A stretch of DNA of 51,025 nt, taken from positions 1 through 51,025 of the forward strand of contig JADIIU010000094.1 in assembly GCA_027603945.1 (NCBI GenBank), given 5' to 3'. Source of the DNA: Terramyces sp. JEL0728 (taxonomy: Eukaryota; Chytridiomycota; Chytridiomycetes; Rhizophydiales; Terramycetaceae). The notes beneath the pieces were generated by a model, which worked only from the letters and a program-made list of their open reading frames with translations, did no database searches and was not told where the DNA came from. Every line of letters starts with the position of its first letter. Positions within the stretch are counted from its first letter, which is position 1. The position numbers and the translations under genes were made by a program. Shown here piece after piece: positions 14,983 to 25,301 of this stretch.

Positions 14983-15807
14983 ATGTTGGACGAGGAAAAA
15001 ATCGCTCTGGAAAATATTAAAGAATCCTTGGCTCAAAAACAAAAATACAACCCGGAAATACATGACGATGCCAGACTACTTCGATTCCTGCGCTCGCGAA
15101 GCTTAAAAGTAGCCTTGGCAGAACAGAAACTACTCGAGAGTGATAAATGGAAAGAAGAAACGGACGTACAACATATTATCGACCATTTCGTATTTGAAGA
15201 AGCGGGAAAAGTATTTAAATTGCTCCCAGCGTACTATCACAAAACTGACAAAGATGGTCGGCCAATGCTAATTGAATCAACAAAGTATTTAAAGATGCAA
15301 GAATTGAAGAAAGTTACTACTGAAGAAAGGTTCATGAAGAACCATATTTTTGAAATAGAAAAATCTGAAAAATACAGGTGCAAGGCGTCGAGCAAGAAGC
15401 ATGACAAGCATGTGGATTCCTTATTCCAATTGATTGATGTGGAGGGTGTGTCAATGTTCCAGTTCAACGAAATAAGGCTAGGACTGGATCAAATATCAAA
15501 AATCACGTCTGATTATTACCCTGAAATTTTGGGCAAAATGGTAATCATAAACGCTCCATATATTTTCACTGTAATATTCTCTATCTTGAAGATGGTAATT
15601 GATCCCAGGACAATGGGAAAAATTGAAATACTGGGGTCGAATTACAAGGAAGTGTTGCTGCAGCACGTTGACGCGCATAATCTGCCTGTTGAATATGGCG
15701 GGACTTGCCAGTGCGAGGGAGGTTGTGGAGATATCGGGCCTTGGAACGATGGTAGCGTTGGAGGATTTCCAATCGAGCATTGGGAGCGACCATTCGAACG
15801 AGAATAA
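14983..15807 (+). CDS. SEC14-like CRAL-TRIO lipid-transfer protein
   Basis: A single exon of 274 aa from the ATG at 14983. The CRAL-TRIO N-terminal motif DDARLLRFLRSRSLKVALAE is followed by the lipid-binding domain: DKDGRPMLIE, LIDVEGVSMFQF, YYPEILGKMVIINAPYIF and the gate region. The end LPVEYGGTCQCEGGCG is the typical Sec14 'P.EYGG.C.C..GC' close. Such proteins exchange phosphatidylinositol and phosphatidylcholine between membranes. An upstream in-frame methionine-like codon at 14953 is not ATG. Without introns, unlike most neighbours. It ends 18 bp from the convergent gene at 15826. Confidence 0.92.
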   Translation: MLDEEKIALENIKESLAQKQKYNPEIHDDARLLRFLRSRSLKVALAEQKLLESDKWKEETDVQHIIDHFVFEEAGKVFKLLPAYYHKTDKDGRPMLIESTKYLKMQELKKVTTEERFMKNHIFEIEKSEKYRCKASSKKHDKHVDSLFQLIDVEGVSMFQFNEIRLGLDQISKITSDYYPEILGKMVIINAPYIFTVIFSILKMVIDPRTMGKIEILGSNYKEVLLQHVDAHNLPVEYGGTCQCEGGCGDIGPWNDGSVGGFPIEHWERPFERE

Positions 15808-15825
15808 CTGAATACATTAGTTTAT

Positions 15826-16830
15826 TTAAATAATATTTTGTTCACGAAGCTTCCTTAAAGTAGGGGACTTTGCTATTGATATAGTTCTATCAGGAATCAT
15901 GCTTGAAATATCTGGCATCTCTCTAGTTGTGAACGGTTTTAAAGCTTCCTCCTGGGAAGACGTTGGAGACACTGGCCGGAATTTAGATGGTGGACGATAC
16001 ATATCTGGAGAGCGGTATCTTTCCGGAGAACTTTCTAATTCAGGTGAAGATATCCTTGGTTCTGGTGTTAACGGTCTCCATAGAGGAAGTCTATTTGCAT
16101 CTTCTTCAATTGAGGATTCTTTTGAAACTGGTGAGAGTGGAAGCGAATCATCCCATTCTTCGTCATCAGATTCCACTGATTCTTCGTCCTCTTCTGGTGG
16201 TGGAGATAGCATTCCTATTGGAGAAAGACGTATATCTGGTGAATCCAGCCAGCTTTCCTCATCAGAAGCGTATGATTCTTCGTCTGATTCGTCTGTTGAG
16301 AATTCTGAAATGGAGGCAATTGGTGTCCTAAAAGATACTTTTTTTGGTTGGTCATTTACTGATTTGGAATATGCCAGCAGGTCCAACGACAAGTTTGATA
16401 AATTGGCAGAAGTTTTGAGGATGGTATTTGGGTTTTCATTTTTGAATATATCTTGCATCATTAGCATCGTCTCCTGAGATAATCTGAGCTGCATATTTAC
16501 AGGAGTTACTGCTTCTGCTGAAGATATGGAGGAGGATCTTTTATGTCCTTTTGTAATGGCTGACAGGGATTCGCTGCGTCGTGGTATTTTCGCTTTTTGT
16601 TGATATTGCATCGGAACCACTCCCACTTGAACCAAACTCTTTTCTAACTTTGTTTGTCTAAAGAAATCCATTGGTTTTCTTTGGCAAAGGTCTGTTTTTA
16701 TATCAAGTGCCACCAGGCCGCATTTGGATAGGAAAGGCTGTTTCAGACGATTGTTTCAGACGATTGTTTCACTCCAACTAAAAGAATTGTAAACGGGCTT
16801 GCAAGACAAGGATTCAGCGGGTTTATCCAT
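15826..16830 (-). CDS. acidic Ser-rich protein with a PP1-docking-like motif
   Basis: Exons (minus) 16830-16762 and 16737-15826 give 326 aa. The N-terminal exon, from the ATG at 16830, joins through a 24-nt intron to PFLSKCGLVALDIKTDL, an open frame with no ATG of its own nearby. The protein is largely disordered: KKVSFRTP (an RVxF-type PP1-binding motif) is followed by acidic Ser runs (STDESDEESYASDEESW) and many S-P/T-P sites, typical of a phospho-regulated scaffold. I recognise no folded domain. If the first exon is wrong, the ATG at 16671 would start a protein of about 281 aa. Confidence 0.6.
16738..16761 (-). repeat. 24-nt intron built from a 13-bp tandem repeat
   Basis: On the minus strand gtctgaaacaatc is followed by gtctgaaacag, so the intron is nearly two copies of one short unit. 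Both the 5' gt and the 3' ag come from the duplicated sequence. Confidence 0.5.
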
Positions 16831-17164
16831 GGTTAAGCATCCTTCTTGTCACAAGGAACAAGCACAAGGTAGTCTTGTGCCATCAGAAAAAATCCTAATG
16901 TGATTGTTTATCCGCAGGCTGATTTGTGTTTAAATTGCATTGAGACGTCATTTATGAATGAGAATGCCCAATGAGTCGCTTGCACGTCGATTCCACACGT
17001 TACCAATCGATGCTGTTAGCAATCTTTCAGATCGGCGATAGATTTAATGGTTGGCAGGTCCCAGCTTGTTTTAATTACAGTGACACTGTGCAGTTCCCAT
17101 AGTTCAGCGTAACTGGAATATTTACGCATATGGCAGTTGCTTTTAGTTTCAGTTTAGCAATGCA
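16831..17164. promoter_or_regulatory. divergent intergenic region with ACAAG/CTTGT inverted repeats
   Basis: No supportable long gene. It contains cttgt-c-acaag (16845-16855), gcacaag-gtagt-cttgtgc (16862-16880) and further acaagg copies in about 50 bp, between genes on opposite strands. It may be a cluster of factor-binding sites. Confidence 0.35.
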
Positions 17165-17344
17165 ATGGCTGAATGGTTTCCTGAAGCACATATTGATCAA
17201 CTGGAACGATTCAATAGAAACTGTTTGAGAATTGGGAGACTAATTGCACCAGATTCAACCAACTTCTGTGCTTCTGCCAACACAATGCCTACGGATAATC
17301 AATTGGCGCTAATTCCACATTTAAGGCCAGATATGAGTGCCTAA
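17165..17344 (+). CDS. possible 59-aa protein
   Basis: An ATG-started ORF beginning MAEWFPEAHIDQLERFNRNC and ending HLRPDMSA. It has no TM segment or recognised motif; two cysteines lie about 20 residues apart. It sits 91 bp before the acyl-CoA synthetase start and shows no intron. Its composition looks protein-like, but there is no homology evidence. It may instead be part of the 5' leader of the next gene. Confidence 0.35.
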   Translation: MAEWFPEAHIDQLERFNRNCLRIGRLIAPDSTNFCASANTMPTDNQLALIPHLRPDMSA

Positions 17345-17435
17345 TTGTAATATCACGATAAACTGTTTATACAGCTCTTAAATTATAAAACCGCCACTTA
17401 GGAATGCAATTTAAACTTTTACCAAATCATCTAAA

Positions 17436-19635
17436 ATGCTCGACACATGGTCAATTATATTAGGATCCGCAATTGGTAATTCACTCTTAATCAAGTCGTA
17501 ATAAGTTTTCTTGCTGTCAAACCCGAACCTGATGTCCATCCCGCCGCATTTAGAGAACAGGCAGTCGTAAACAGCTATTAATGTAGGCAACCCGCACCAG
17601 AAAACCTCATGAATCTGCAATTTACAGAAACAAAAACAAGTACCATGGAACCCCGCTGCTCGATCGTTTGGAAGATAAATCCACTGCTTATGAACTGTTT
17701 TGGGAGGCAGTAAAGGCATTTGGAAGCAAGCCATTCCTTGGACAGCGAGGCCAGTTGTATACATTTTCACAGATAGCTGACAGAGTGCAAGTATTTGGAA
17801 AAGGGTTGATTGAAGCTGTTAAATTGAAACCGAAAGTTGATGATTTTCACGACACTCTTGCAGCGCAATTTGTTGGGATTTATTTGGGGAATTCCATTGA
17901 ATGGGTGATTGCGGATTATGGTATTTGATTATTGACCATAGCCTGTTTAACGTACGGGCTGGTGTCTGTTCCGTTGTACGAATCGTTCGATAAGGACGAC
18001 TTGCACTACATTTTAAACCATACAGAGTTAAAGTGCATCATTACTTCAACAAAGAGCTTGGAAAAGATCCTAGACTCGTGCGCTAAAGGGAATCGCATAA
18101 GAGTAAATTTGAATTAATGGAAGCATATTGTTTTGTCGGATTTGGATATTATTGATGAAGAAAACAAAGATAAAGCAGATTTGGTCGGCGTTAAACTGGT
18201 TTCATTCAAAGAGCTGGAGGATGCAGGCAGATCGATTCAAAGATCTCATTACGTACCACAGCCAAGTGATATTTTTACAATCTGTTTTACTTCTGGAACA
18301 ACGGGCGAGCCGAAAGGAGCAATGATTTCACATCGTAATTTGGTTTCACAGGCTGCTGGGACGCTTGATCTCATTCCAATCAAACACCGCATTAATCAGG
18401 GAGACAAGCACGTTTCATTTGTAATTGCTTTATTTGACACTAGATGCCAATGTCCCTCATGTTTGAAAGATTGAATTTGCATACTATTGCTTCGCAGGGC
18501 TGTCAAATTGAAATATTTGACGGAAATTCAAGCGAGTTGCTCGAAAAATTGGAATCCTTTAAGCCAACTGTAAGAAATCGCTAATTTAGATCTTTCTGAG
18601 TGTTCCGCTGGTAATAAACCGCTTGTACGACCGCATACAACAAAAAGCCAAAGATCTGCCGTTTATTTACAAATTCTTGTATGATTTGTCTTTCAAAAGG
18701 AAACTATACATGCTTGAAAATGGATTGTTAAGGCAAAACTCAATTTACGATAAATTGATATTCAACAAGTTCCAAAAAGTCATTGGCGGGAATACCAGAT
18801 TAATTGTTTCTGGAGGAGCACCAATCAATCCAATAGCAACTGAGTATTTGCGAATAGTTTTTGGAGCAAATGTGCTACAGGGATATGGCTTAACAGAAAC
18901 CTGTGCGGGTGGATTTGTCACTCAATTTGGTGACTATGATCAATCATTCGGAAGCCATGTCGGTGTACCACTATCTTCTGTCGAATATAAACTGATTGAT
19001 ATTCCAGAATTAGGATACTTGGTTACGGATTCTCCAAATCCCCGTGGCCAAATATGTATTCGTGGGCCAGGGGTAGTTGGTGGATACTACAAGAATGAAA
19101 TCAAAACAAAACAAGTAATAACTAATGATGGTTGGCTGCTTACAGGAGATGTAGGCGAAATTCTTGAAAACTCTACTTTAAAAATCATTGATAGAATGCA
19201 CAATATTATCAAAATGTCGCAAGGAGAATTTGTAGCGCTGAATTCGATTGCTGCAAAACTCAAATGCCCTTATTTCTCGCAGATTTACGTCCATGGGGAA
19301 TCCCTTCAATCTTTCCTGTTGGCAGTTATAGTACCCGACGAACAGCTTTTGAAAGAGTGGGCAGAGGACAACAACATTAAGGAAGATTACTCAAGTCTTT
19401 TGAAATCATCTAAAGCCAAGGAGATGCTGTTGGAGAAGCTAAAGGAACAGGCACTGGCGGTAAGATGCTTTAATGATAGATGAAGATGAGACGGATTGAA
19501 ATACCAAAAGATATTGTTGTGGAAGGCGAACCGTTCTCTGTTGAAAATGATTTATTAACTCCTACCCTCAAAAATAAGCCAAGAGCATTTGCAGCCAGAT
19601 ATGCAAAAGAATTCAAGAAAATGTATTTGCAATAA
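17436..19635 (+). CDS. long-chain fatty acyl-CoA synthetase
   Basis: Exons 17436-17475, 17496-17566, 17587-17920, 17942-18102, 18124-18420, 18444-18569, 18590-19459 and 19480-19635 give 684 aa; introns are 20-23 nt. An N-terminal membrane anchor ([17 protein letters not shown]) is followed by [12 protein letters not shown], a typical eukaryotic ACSL opening. The AMP-binding motif is [45 protein letters not shown] and the FACS signature [12 protein letters not shown] follow. It activates long-chain fatty acids with ATP and CoA at ER, peroxisomal or lipid-droplet membranes. The first two exons were recovered only by splicing; an antisense ORF over the same bases is a shadow. Confidence 0.94.
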
Positions 19636-19750
19636 AATTATATTTGTCATGGCCCATTTTTACCACTGCTAGGCGGTTATTAACCCATGCTATCGCTATC
19701 AAAGTGCCACCATTTACTACACGTCACTTTTCAAATCCACCCATACCAAT

Positions 19751-21076
19751 ATGGACAAGATCAAATCAGTGTATACTTGCTACTAACTAAAGGGTATTTA
19801 ATTTGCGATACACCTCGTCCAAAATAGTGGTAGTCAAAGACTTTCGCCTCGCGCTAATCTACTATTCTGCACTGATATTAATCACTGCATATATCATCTA
19901 CAACATGGTATATACCACTAATCAAGTTATCTTCTGGAAGCTATATGGAATTGCTATCCCCGGTAGGAGGATCCGTCCGGACAACTGTGAAATTTGGACT
20001 GCCACTCTCTACAAACACTCCTTCCTACTGCGCACCAGGTATATACCATGTAATCGAGGCACATATAACTCTGATGGCTGTATTTTCTGGACCCCAGATC
20101 AAATTGTATTCCCGTACTCTGGAGAACAAGGGGTATTATTTATCACGACAAGAGTGTCAATTACAAATATTCCAGCACCAACAAACTGCAGCCTCTCCAT
20201 TCCTACTTCAAGAGCCTGTTCCGGAAGCAATGTTAGTGGAATCAAGAAAACATACTACGTCTCGGATGTAGAATCGCTCACCATCCAAGTTGACCACACG
20301 TATCTAAAGCTAATGGTAGTGTCAGAGTGCAAAGTACGTATGGGTTTGGATCCGCTGCATTCAGAACAGTTGCTTCACAAAATATGACTGGACAGATGGT
20401 GCGTTCTTGCGATAAAGGACCGCTCGGATTTGGAGTTTATGACAACAATTACAGAACTACCAGACCATTCAACACTGCTTTGGATATTGTGAGTTTTTCA
20501 CAGCTGATGGAATCTGGCAACTGTCAAAAAGGGAATTTCAGTTTGGACGCTGTATCTACAGCGGATAGTGCTGGACCAAATGAAACTATCCGTTCAAATG
20601 GTTTGATCCTATCTAGTAATTTTTACTAACAAAGTGCCTATTTCTTACAGCAATGCCGGAGGAGATATTACCTATAAATATTTACCAGCAAATATCGATG
20701 GATCTTACTTTAAGCTGGAACAGATTCAATACAACGCAGATGGATCCTACACCATCTTCGATCGCCACGGTGTCAGAGTTATTCTTGTCCAAACAGGCAC
20801 AATAGGAATATTCAATTTTATTGCTCTGATTATGAATTTCGTTGCTGGATTGGCTCTATTTTCAATCGCTGGTTCTCTAGTAGACTTTTTAATGATCCAC
20901 TTCTTGCCAGACAGAAGAAATTATGTCGAAGCTAAATTTGAAGGTAACCAAAAGTAATGGTAGAAACAGATGATTTTTTGAAAGCCGTTGAGCGGGAAGT
21001 GAGTCGGCGAACTTCCAAATCGAAAGGGAGAGAAAAACAGGGCGAGGAAAGCCTTGAAGTCGTAAAGTCTCAATAA
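19751..21076 (+). CDS. P2X-type ATP-gated cation channel, paralogue 1
   Basis: Exons 19751-19770, 19793-19907, 19927-20038, 20059-20299, 20320-20615, 20635-20943 and 20964-21076 give 401 aa, the usual P2X length. TM1 (LALIYYSALILITAYIIYNM) follows SSKIVVVKD; an ectodomain with several cysteines contains VESLTIQVDHT; then HGVRVILVQTG leads to TM2 (FVAGLALFSIAGSLVDFLMI) and the YxxxK trafficking/gating motif NYVEAKFE. P2X subunits form trimers gated by extracellular or vacuolar ATP. The lysine expected before the GxR motif is replaced (DRHGVR), so ligand binding may differ. Six introns, three of them missing in the neighbouring paralogue. Confidence 0.88.
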
Positions 21077-21173
21077 AATTGGTTGCTGTTATTTTTCAAA
21101 ATGGGTACTGTAATGTGCCTCGTGAAATTCGGTTTTTTGCTTTTTGAAATTTCCAGAGTAATTCAAGAAACAA

Positions 21174-22494
21174 ATGGATAAAGTAGCAAAATTGTAAATG
21201 TTTCCCTCACCTAGTGTCAAGAGCTTTAGTTATGCTTCAGCCAAGATTGTTGTTGTCAAGGATTACCGACTTGCACTTATCTACCATTCGGCACTACTCG
21301 TCATAACGGCATTTATTATATACAATATGATTACCACAGGTAGTTATATGGAGTTGCTATCACCTGTTGGCGGTAGTGTGAGAACAACGGTGAAATTCGG
21401 TAACGGGAATCCAACAGCTACTCCTGCATATTGCACGCCAGGTTTGTTGTCAGTAACTTAGGTCCGTTCAATCCTGATGGGTGTCTATTTTGGACTCCAG
21501 ACCAGATAGTCTATCCTTACGCTGGAGAACAAGGAGTATTGTTTATTACAACCCGTGTTTCAATTACAAATGTTCCGTCCCCGTCTGGATGCAATTTATC
21601 AATACCGGCTTCAAGAGCTTGCTCTGGAAATAATATTCAAGGGAAAAAAAAGACTTATTTTGTTTCAGACGTAGAGTCGTTGACTTTCCAGATTGACCAT
21701 ACGGTGCGCGTTCAGAGTACGTATGGGTTTGGATCGGCAGCGTTCAGAACTGTTGCTTCACAAAATATGGTTGGGCAATTTGTGCGTTCTTGTGATAAAG
21801 GACCGCTCGGATTTGGAAATTACGATAACAGTTACAGACAAGCAAGATCGTACAATACTTCTTTGGATATTGTTGGTTTTTCGCAAATTATGGAAGCTAG
21901 CTATTGCGGTTCAGGCAATTTCAGTTTGGATGCCGTATCTACTGCAGACAGTGCTGTGCAAAACGAGCCAATTCGATCTGACGGTTTAATTGTTTCTGGT
22001 AATTTTTTATTTACATAGTTCCTATTTCGTACAAAAACAGCGGCTCTGATGTGCAATATAAATACCTTCCTGCCGAGATAGATGGGTCATTTTTCAAGTT
22101 GACTGAAATCCAGTACAACGCCGATGGTTCATACACGATTTTCGATCGCCATGGGGTAAGATTCGTGTTTGCCCAAACTGGAACTATTGGCATCTTCAAT
22201 CCATTGGCATTCATGATGAACGTTGTCGCGGCACTCGCTCTGTTTTCAATCGCCGGTGTTTTAGTCGATTACATCATGATATATTTCCTGCCAAACAGAA
22301 AGAATTACAGTGAAGCAAAATTCGAAACTGCAGAATTCAAAGAGCTTGTAGAAAAGGAAATTCAAAGACAGGCGTCGTCTGTCCTGCAAACTATGGACCG
22401 AGAAGAACTGGAAAAAAGAGTCAACGGCACTCTTCGGGAAGCCAAAATAGAAGAATACAGGGAAAGTCAATACACTATTATTCAAAATATATAA
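21174..22494 (+). CDS. P2X-type ATP-gated cation channel, paralogue 2
   Basis: Exons 21174-21193, 21215-21441, 21462-21998 and 22019-22494 give 419 aa. The start MDKVAKF matches MDKIKSV of paralogue 1 with the phase-2 first intron conserved. It shares GSYMELLSPVGGSVRTTVKFG, GEQGVLFITTRVSIT, VESLTFQIDHTVRVQ, TM2 and the YxxxK-like NYSEAKFE. The C-terminal tail is longer and charged (EKEIQRQ..REELEKRVNG), predicted cytosolic coiled coil. Tandem with paralogue 1 (97 bp gap), so a local duplication; sequence divergence is large enough that it is not recent. Confidence 0.88.
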
Positions 22495-22520
22495 TTGCGC
22501 ACCAATAAAAATCAAATCTT

Positions 22521-23842
22521 TTATAAATGGGAGTTGAACGAGATATTTCTCAAATCCTTTCCATATCGATCAATTGTTGAAAATGATTCCGGAAAGTAGC
22601 TGTCCACATCCATTCCTAGTATCATTTGACTTGCTGCTTTTGCACATAAATGTGCTCTTGGCATACCATGTCCCGAGAATCCAGCTACAATATACTGATT
22701 TTTCATGTGCGGAATTGGTCCAACTAATGGGAATCTATCCAGAGTCCATCCCATAATACCAGCCCATTCATTTTCTACAGATACTTTTTGCAAAGATTCA
22801 AATTGAGAAGGAAGATGGGCGGATAGTGCCTCAGAGACGCTCTTGTTTAATACACCATCATCAGCTTGATTGATATCTTGGTTTGGAGCGAGGTATCTGA
22901 ATCCTCCCAATACAATCCTCCCGTCTTCTCTTGGCGACATGTATTGATAGCCCGCGTTTGCAGTAATGGCAAAATCAAATGGGACTTTGGTTGGTTCGGT
23001 GACCACCACTTGATTTCTAATTGGAGTAATGTTGGCACTTGGCAGTAGCTCGTTGGTAAACGCATTGGTGCAATAGACGATCGAATCTGCCTTTAATACA
23101 CCTTTTGAAGTTTTGATTTCCAATCCGTCTTTTCCATTTTCTACTGCTTCCACTTTGGTGTCGGTGAAAACGTTCAATCCACCCTTTCCTTGGTCAAATA
23201 ACTTTCCAGCTTCTTTGATGAGATGGTAGACTAGCGAAGCGGGCCGCACTCTGTATGCTGATGTTAGTTAAACGTACCCAGGCGATCATGGACTGCGCCA
23301 ACATAATCTTGTTTTATTTTCAACCGTTCATCCAGTTCCTTCTTGTCCCAAGTTCCGATATCCAAGCACCCACCAACGCTCTTCATTTCTGCTATCTCTC
23401 TCTTCCATTCGTTCAACTCGTTGATGTCTGTGAACAAATGAACAGCACCATTTGGAAACTTTTCCAATTTAGGATGATTTTCTACATCTTTTGGTAGCTT
23501 GTTGCAGAATGCTTCAATTTCACGTACGTTAATCATTGAGAATTCAATCAGCTGTTTTGCTTTTGCTAATCCATGCTGCTTAACTAAATTGCTCCACCTA
23601 TCCGGCATGCTTGGCCAGAGTAAGCCGCCATTCCTTCCTGTCGCTCCTCCTGAAATCCCTCTAGCCTCCAAGATAGTAACAGAGATATTTGGATTTAATT
23701 TGGCGAGATGCAATGCTAAACTTGCCCCAGTTATACCAGCACCAACTATTGCAACATTGGCCTTTGCCCATTTTGAGTTTGGCCTTGGGTTTGTTATTCC
23801 TTTGAGCCAATACGCAGATTGAGTAGGATTTGCTGCTAGCAT
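22521..23842 (-). CDS. FAD-dependent oxidoreductase of the DAO family
   Basis: Exons (minus) 23842-23278 and 23257-22521 give 433 aa, split by one 20-nt intron (23258-23277). The dinucleotide-binding motif is VAIVGAGITGASLALHLAKL, followed by ISGGATGRNGGLLWP, characteristic of the DAO/GlpO-like fold, and a C-terminal FAD contact MGWTLDRFPLVGPIP..YIVAGFSGHGM. Relatives oxidise amines or amino acids such as gamma-glutamylputrescine; the substrate here is not clear. No signal peptide or peroxisomal tail is evident (ends FNSHL). The P2X stop lies only 26 bp away, convergent. Confidence 0.87.
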
Positions 23843-23924
23843 TTCGATTTTAATTAAATTGGATGACGTTTTTAACCATATGACTGAATTAGCCTAAAGT
23901 GTCCTACTGAACAATACAAACTCT

Positions 23925-24140
23925 TTACGATTGCAGAAAAGCACTAATCTCAGCATGAATGTCAGACGACGGCATTGCGACTTGAATCAAGCCAGACTCA
24001 TACAAAGATTGGAATGATTGCGAATCCAAGTCAAGTGATTCTAATAGGAAATGTAACAGTCTGAAGTCAGAGAATTAACACTGTGCGTACACCGTTATAA
24101 TCTGGGCCAATCAGACTGAAAAGTAATCTTTTTGCAATGA
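23925..24140 (-). CDS. small unrecognised gene, 5' end unresolved
   Basis: Two exons (about 24140-24080 and 24060-23925) join through a 19-nt intron (24061-24079) into AKRLLFSLIGPDYNGVRTVL followed by LHFLLESLDLDSQSF and ending HAEISAFLQS. The frame is clearly protein-like over about 60 residues, but no ATG opens it and I could not find the first exon in the 200 bp upstream. No family recognised. It lies head-to-head with the rhomboid gene. It could be the tail of a short gene with a tiny first exon. Confidence 0.4.
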
Positions 24141-24235
24141 TAGAGAGAAAAAACAATCAACAAATTCTTCCTCTACAATAATGCAGATTTAAGTACAAAT
24201 TTTTTTTTGAATTTTCAAACGGAAATATTCCAATT

Positions 24236-24243
24236 CACGTGAC
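24236..24243. promoter_or_regulatory. CACGTGAC E-box-like element
   Basis: Palindromic CACGTG core with a TGAC-type flank, as bound by fungal Cbf1/USF-type bHLH factors, between the small minus-strand gene and the mitochondrial rhomboid gene. The factor is inferred. Confidence 0.35.
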
Positions 24244-24507
24244 CGCGAAGGTTTAGCTTCTTTTTAGAGTGGGACGAATATATTTTGTTTAAAGTCTTTC
24301 TGTTCTAGCGACGGAAGATCATCAATTGTTCCATACCGTCAAATATCCTTGGAAATGGACAAAGTAGAAATAGTGGAAGGCGTGAAACCCATTACTCTCC
24401 TTTCTGTTAGTTGGTATCGTACAGTTGCTTTCCATCGTTGAGAAAACTAATTGAGTGTTTTCCTGGTGATGAAATCCCATTCCGTGATTGTTCCGCTAAT
24501 CTCAAAA

Positions 24508-25237
24508 ATGTTGTTCCAGCGAATATCAGTATCATTCAAATTCAGCCAATTCCAGTCAATTCGAAATATTTCAAATTCATTCAAATCCGGATTCCAGAGA
24601 TCTTATCGACAAACAAACATTGTCCAAAGATATACAAGAAATAACCCGGAAAAAACCATAATTTGGTCTCTAATAGGGATAAATTCAGCAATATTTCTTA
24701 CCTGGATTTATGCGGACAATATTAAATCCATTGATTCTTCATTATTGCGATTTATGTACAAGCATTTCACGCTACACGGGCAATTCTTGGACTATCCGCA
24801 TACGCTAATTACTTCCCACTTTTCACATAACCAGCCTATCCATTTGGGGATTAATATGTTTGTCCTGTATCAGTTTGGAACAACGGTAAGCCTAGTTAAT
24901 GTAGATGATCCATACTTTGGGGACCAGAGGGTTTATGGGGTTATACATTCTATCTGGAATGCTCTCAAGTGCCTCTTCGATACTCTTTAACAACTCCACG
25001 TTTTCATTAGGCGCCAGCGGTTGTATTTCTGGATTAGCAGTATCCTACGCCATGTTATATCCATATTCTTCCATCATGGTATTGATATTCCCAATGCCGG
25101 CCGGTGTAGCAATTGGAGGAATAGCAGCATACGATTTATACAGCTTGCTTACAAAGAGAAAGACTGGGATAGATCATGCTGGACACTTGGGCGGTGGGCT
25201 AGGCGGTCTGCTATTCACTCTGCTCCTCAAAAAATAA
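24508..25237 (+). CDS. mitochondrial rhomboid protease (PARL/Pcp1 type)
   Basis: Exons 24508-24885 and 24905-25237 give 236 aa; the intron is 19 nt. The start MLFQRISVSFKFSQFQSIRN is a basic, Ser-rich, acid-free mitochondrial presequence, so I chose this ATG over the one at 24469. The catalytic serine is in GASGCISGLA and the catalytic histidine in DHAGHLGGGLGG; HLGINMF supplies the His/Asn of the oxyanion region. Mitochondrial rhomboids cleave inner-membrane substrates such as Mgm1/OPA1 or PINK1. An overlapping frame over the presequence (24411-24644) reads as low-complexity and is rejected. Confidence 0.88.
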
Positions 25238-25301
25238 ACAAAGTATCTACCTTTCCCGTATATAACGAATATTCAACGGATCAAACTAACGGCTTTATTA
25301 T

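Noticed and set aside
16970..17020. tgcacgtcgattccacacgt, resembling a tRNA T-arm
   Set aside because: No matching acceptor, D or anticodon arms; T-stem does not pair. No tRNA or rRNA gene was found in the window.
17411..17770. Minus-strand ORF with a plausible-looking sequence before the acyl-CoA synthetase
   Set aside because: It is antisense to the first three exons of the synthetase, which restore the N-terminal anchor and the [12 protein letters not shown] motif in frame.
24411..24644. Plus-strand ORF overlapping the rhomboid N-terminus
   Set aside because: Low-complexity shadow of the presequence frame; the rhomboid frame continues into conserved catalytic sequence.
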